Part shown: in pieces, positions 5,758-5,931 of the stretch
Position numbering within the stretch: the stretch's first letter is position 1
How the letters are laid out: every line of letters begins with the position of its first letter
NCBI GenBank assembly: GCA_964496705.1
Contig: CAZCBJ010000232.1
Coordinates: 1 to 5,931, forward strand
Reading direction: 5' to 3'
Origin: CAZCBJ01 sp964496705
GTDB lineage: Bacteria; Chloroflexota; Anaerolineae; Anaerolineales; Anaerolineaceae
Length of the DNA stretch: 5,931 nt
Program-made: the position numbers and the translations under genes
Notes under the pieces: model-generated
What the model saw: the letters and a program-made list of their open reading frames with translations, nothing else
What the model was told of the DNA's origin: nothing
Database searches by the model: none

Positions 5758-5764
5758 AGAGGTG
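5758..5764 (+). promoter_or_regulatory. Ribosome-binding site fixing the start at 5770
   Basis: AGAGGTG lies five bases before the ATG at 5770 and is a good match to the 16S anti-Shine-Dalgarno, unlike the leaderless starts of the Nudix and YdeI-like genes. Confidence 0.7.
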
Positions 5765-5769
5765 CACCC

Positions 5770-5931
5770 ATGAAGCGACTGTTGATTTCTGTGCTGATCA
5801 TCCTGGCCCTGATGTTTGGGGCGGTCCAACCGGTGCTGGCCGAAGCGCCCCCACCGCCCTCGGACGGCGGAGGCGTGGCGCCCAGCCAGCCGTCCAAACC
5901 ATCCCAGCCCTCTTCACCGGCGGAAGAAGAG
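5770..5931 (+). CDS. Secreted protein with proline/serine-rich N-terminus (partial, runs off window)
   Basis: Fifty-four codons are visible from an ATG with a good ribosome site and promoter. Residues 1-24 are a clear Sec signal peptide (basic MKR, hydrophobic LLISVLIILALMFGAV, cleavage predicted after PVLA). The mature start is EAPPPPSDGGG, followed by a low-complexity linker rich in Pro, Ser and Gln with PSQPS/PSKPS units, ending in Glu-Glu-Glu at the window edge. Such linkers often tether a domain away from the membrane or wall, but no domain is visible, so no function is given. The gene is transcribed divergently from the multihaem cytochrome with a shared 217-base control region, which suggests possible co-regulation and a role outside the cytoplasmic membrane. 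Confidence 0.8.
   Translation, partial: MKRLLISVLIILALMFGAVQPVLAEAPPPPSDGGGVAPSQPSKPSQPSSPAEEE

Overview
The window is GC-rich, densely packed bacterial DNA holding six protein genes. Standard bacterial promoters, short or absent 5' leaders, a secreted multihaem c-type cytochrome and a GNAT-methyltransferase fusion would fit an environmental, possibly anaerobic bacterium. A Chloroflexota (Anaerolineae-like) source is my best guess from overall feel; no rRNA or marker gene confirms it. Stop usage (three genes end in TGA, one in TAA, one in TAG) indicates the standard genetic code.

Layout. Left (15-2896): a GNAT acetyltransferase fused to a class I SAM methyltransferase (+) converges, 3 bases apart, on a minus-strand pair. 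The pair is a YdeI/OmpD-associated family protein followed, through an ATGA overlap, by a secreted or lipid-anchored choloylglycine-hydrolase-like Ntn amidase. Middle (2897-3192): a divergent intergenic region with a promoter at each end and, between them, a 64-base element with perfect 16-base inverted arms that looks like a dispersed palindromic repeat. Next (3193-3852, +) is a Nudix-like protein with an imperfect Nudix box and an apparently leaderless mRNA. Right (3849-5552, -): a large exported multihaem cytochrome c whose stop overlaps the Nudix stop. Far right: a 217-base divergent promoter region and the first 54 codons of a secreted, proline-rich protein that runs off the window.

The most notable observation is in the cytochrome. 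The gene has 17 regularly spaced CxxCH positions. At the ninth, the second haem-binding cysteine codon is TGA (4385-4383, minus strand), giving C-S-D-stop-H. The same frame then continues uninterrupted for 177 more codons with eight further intact CxxCH motifs, to a TAG at 3851-3849. The alternatives are a very recent nonsense mutation, a base-call error, or recoding of UGA (selenocysteine replacing a haem cysteine). The sequence alone cannot decide. A small hairpin follows the UGA but lacks the usual bacterial SECIS loop features, so recoding is a hypothesis, not a call.

Functionally, the cytochrome and the divergent secreted protein may belong to an extracytoplasmic electron-transfer locus. 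The left-hand genes look like general metabolic or modification enzymes with no evident link to it.
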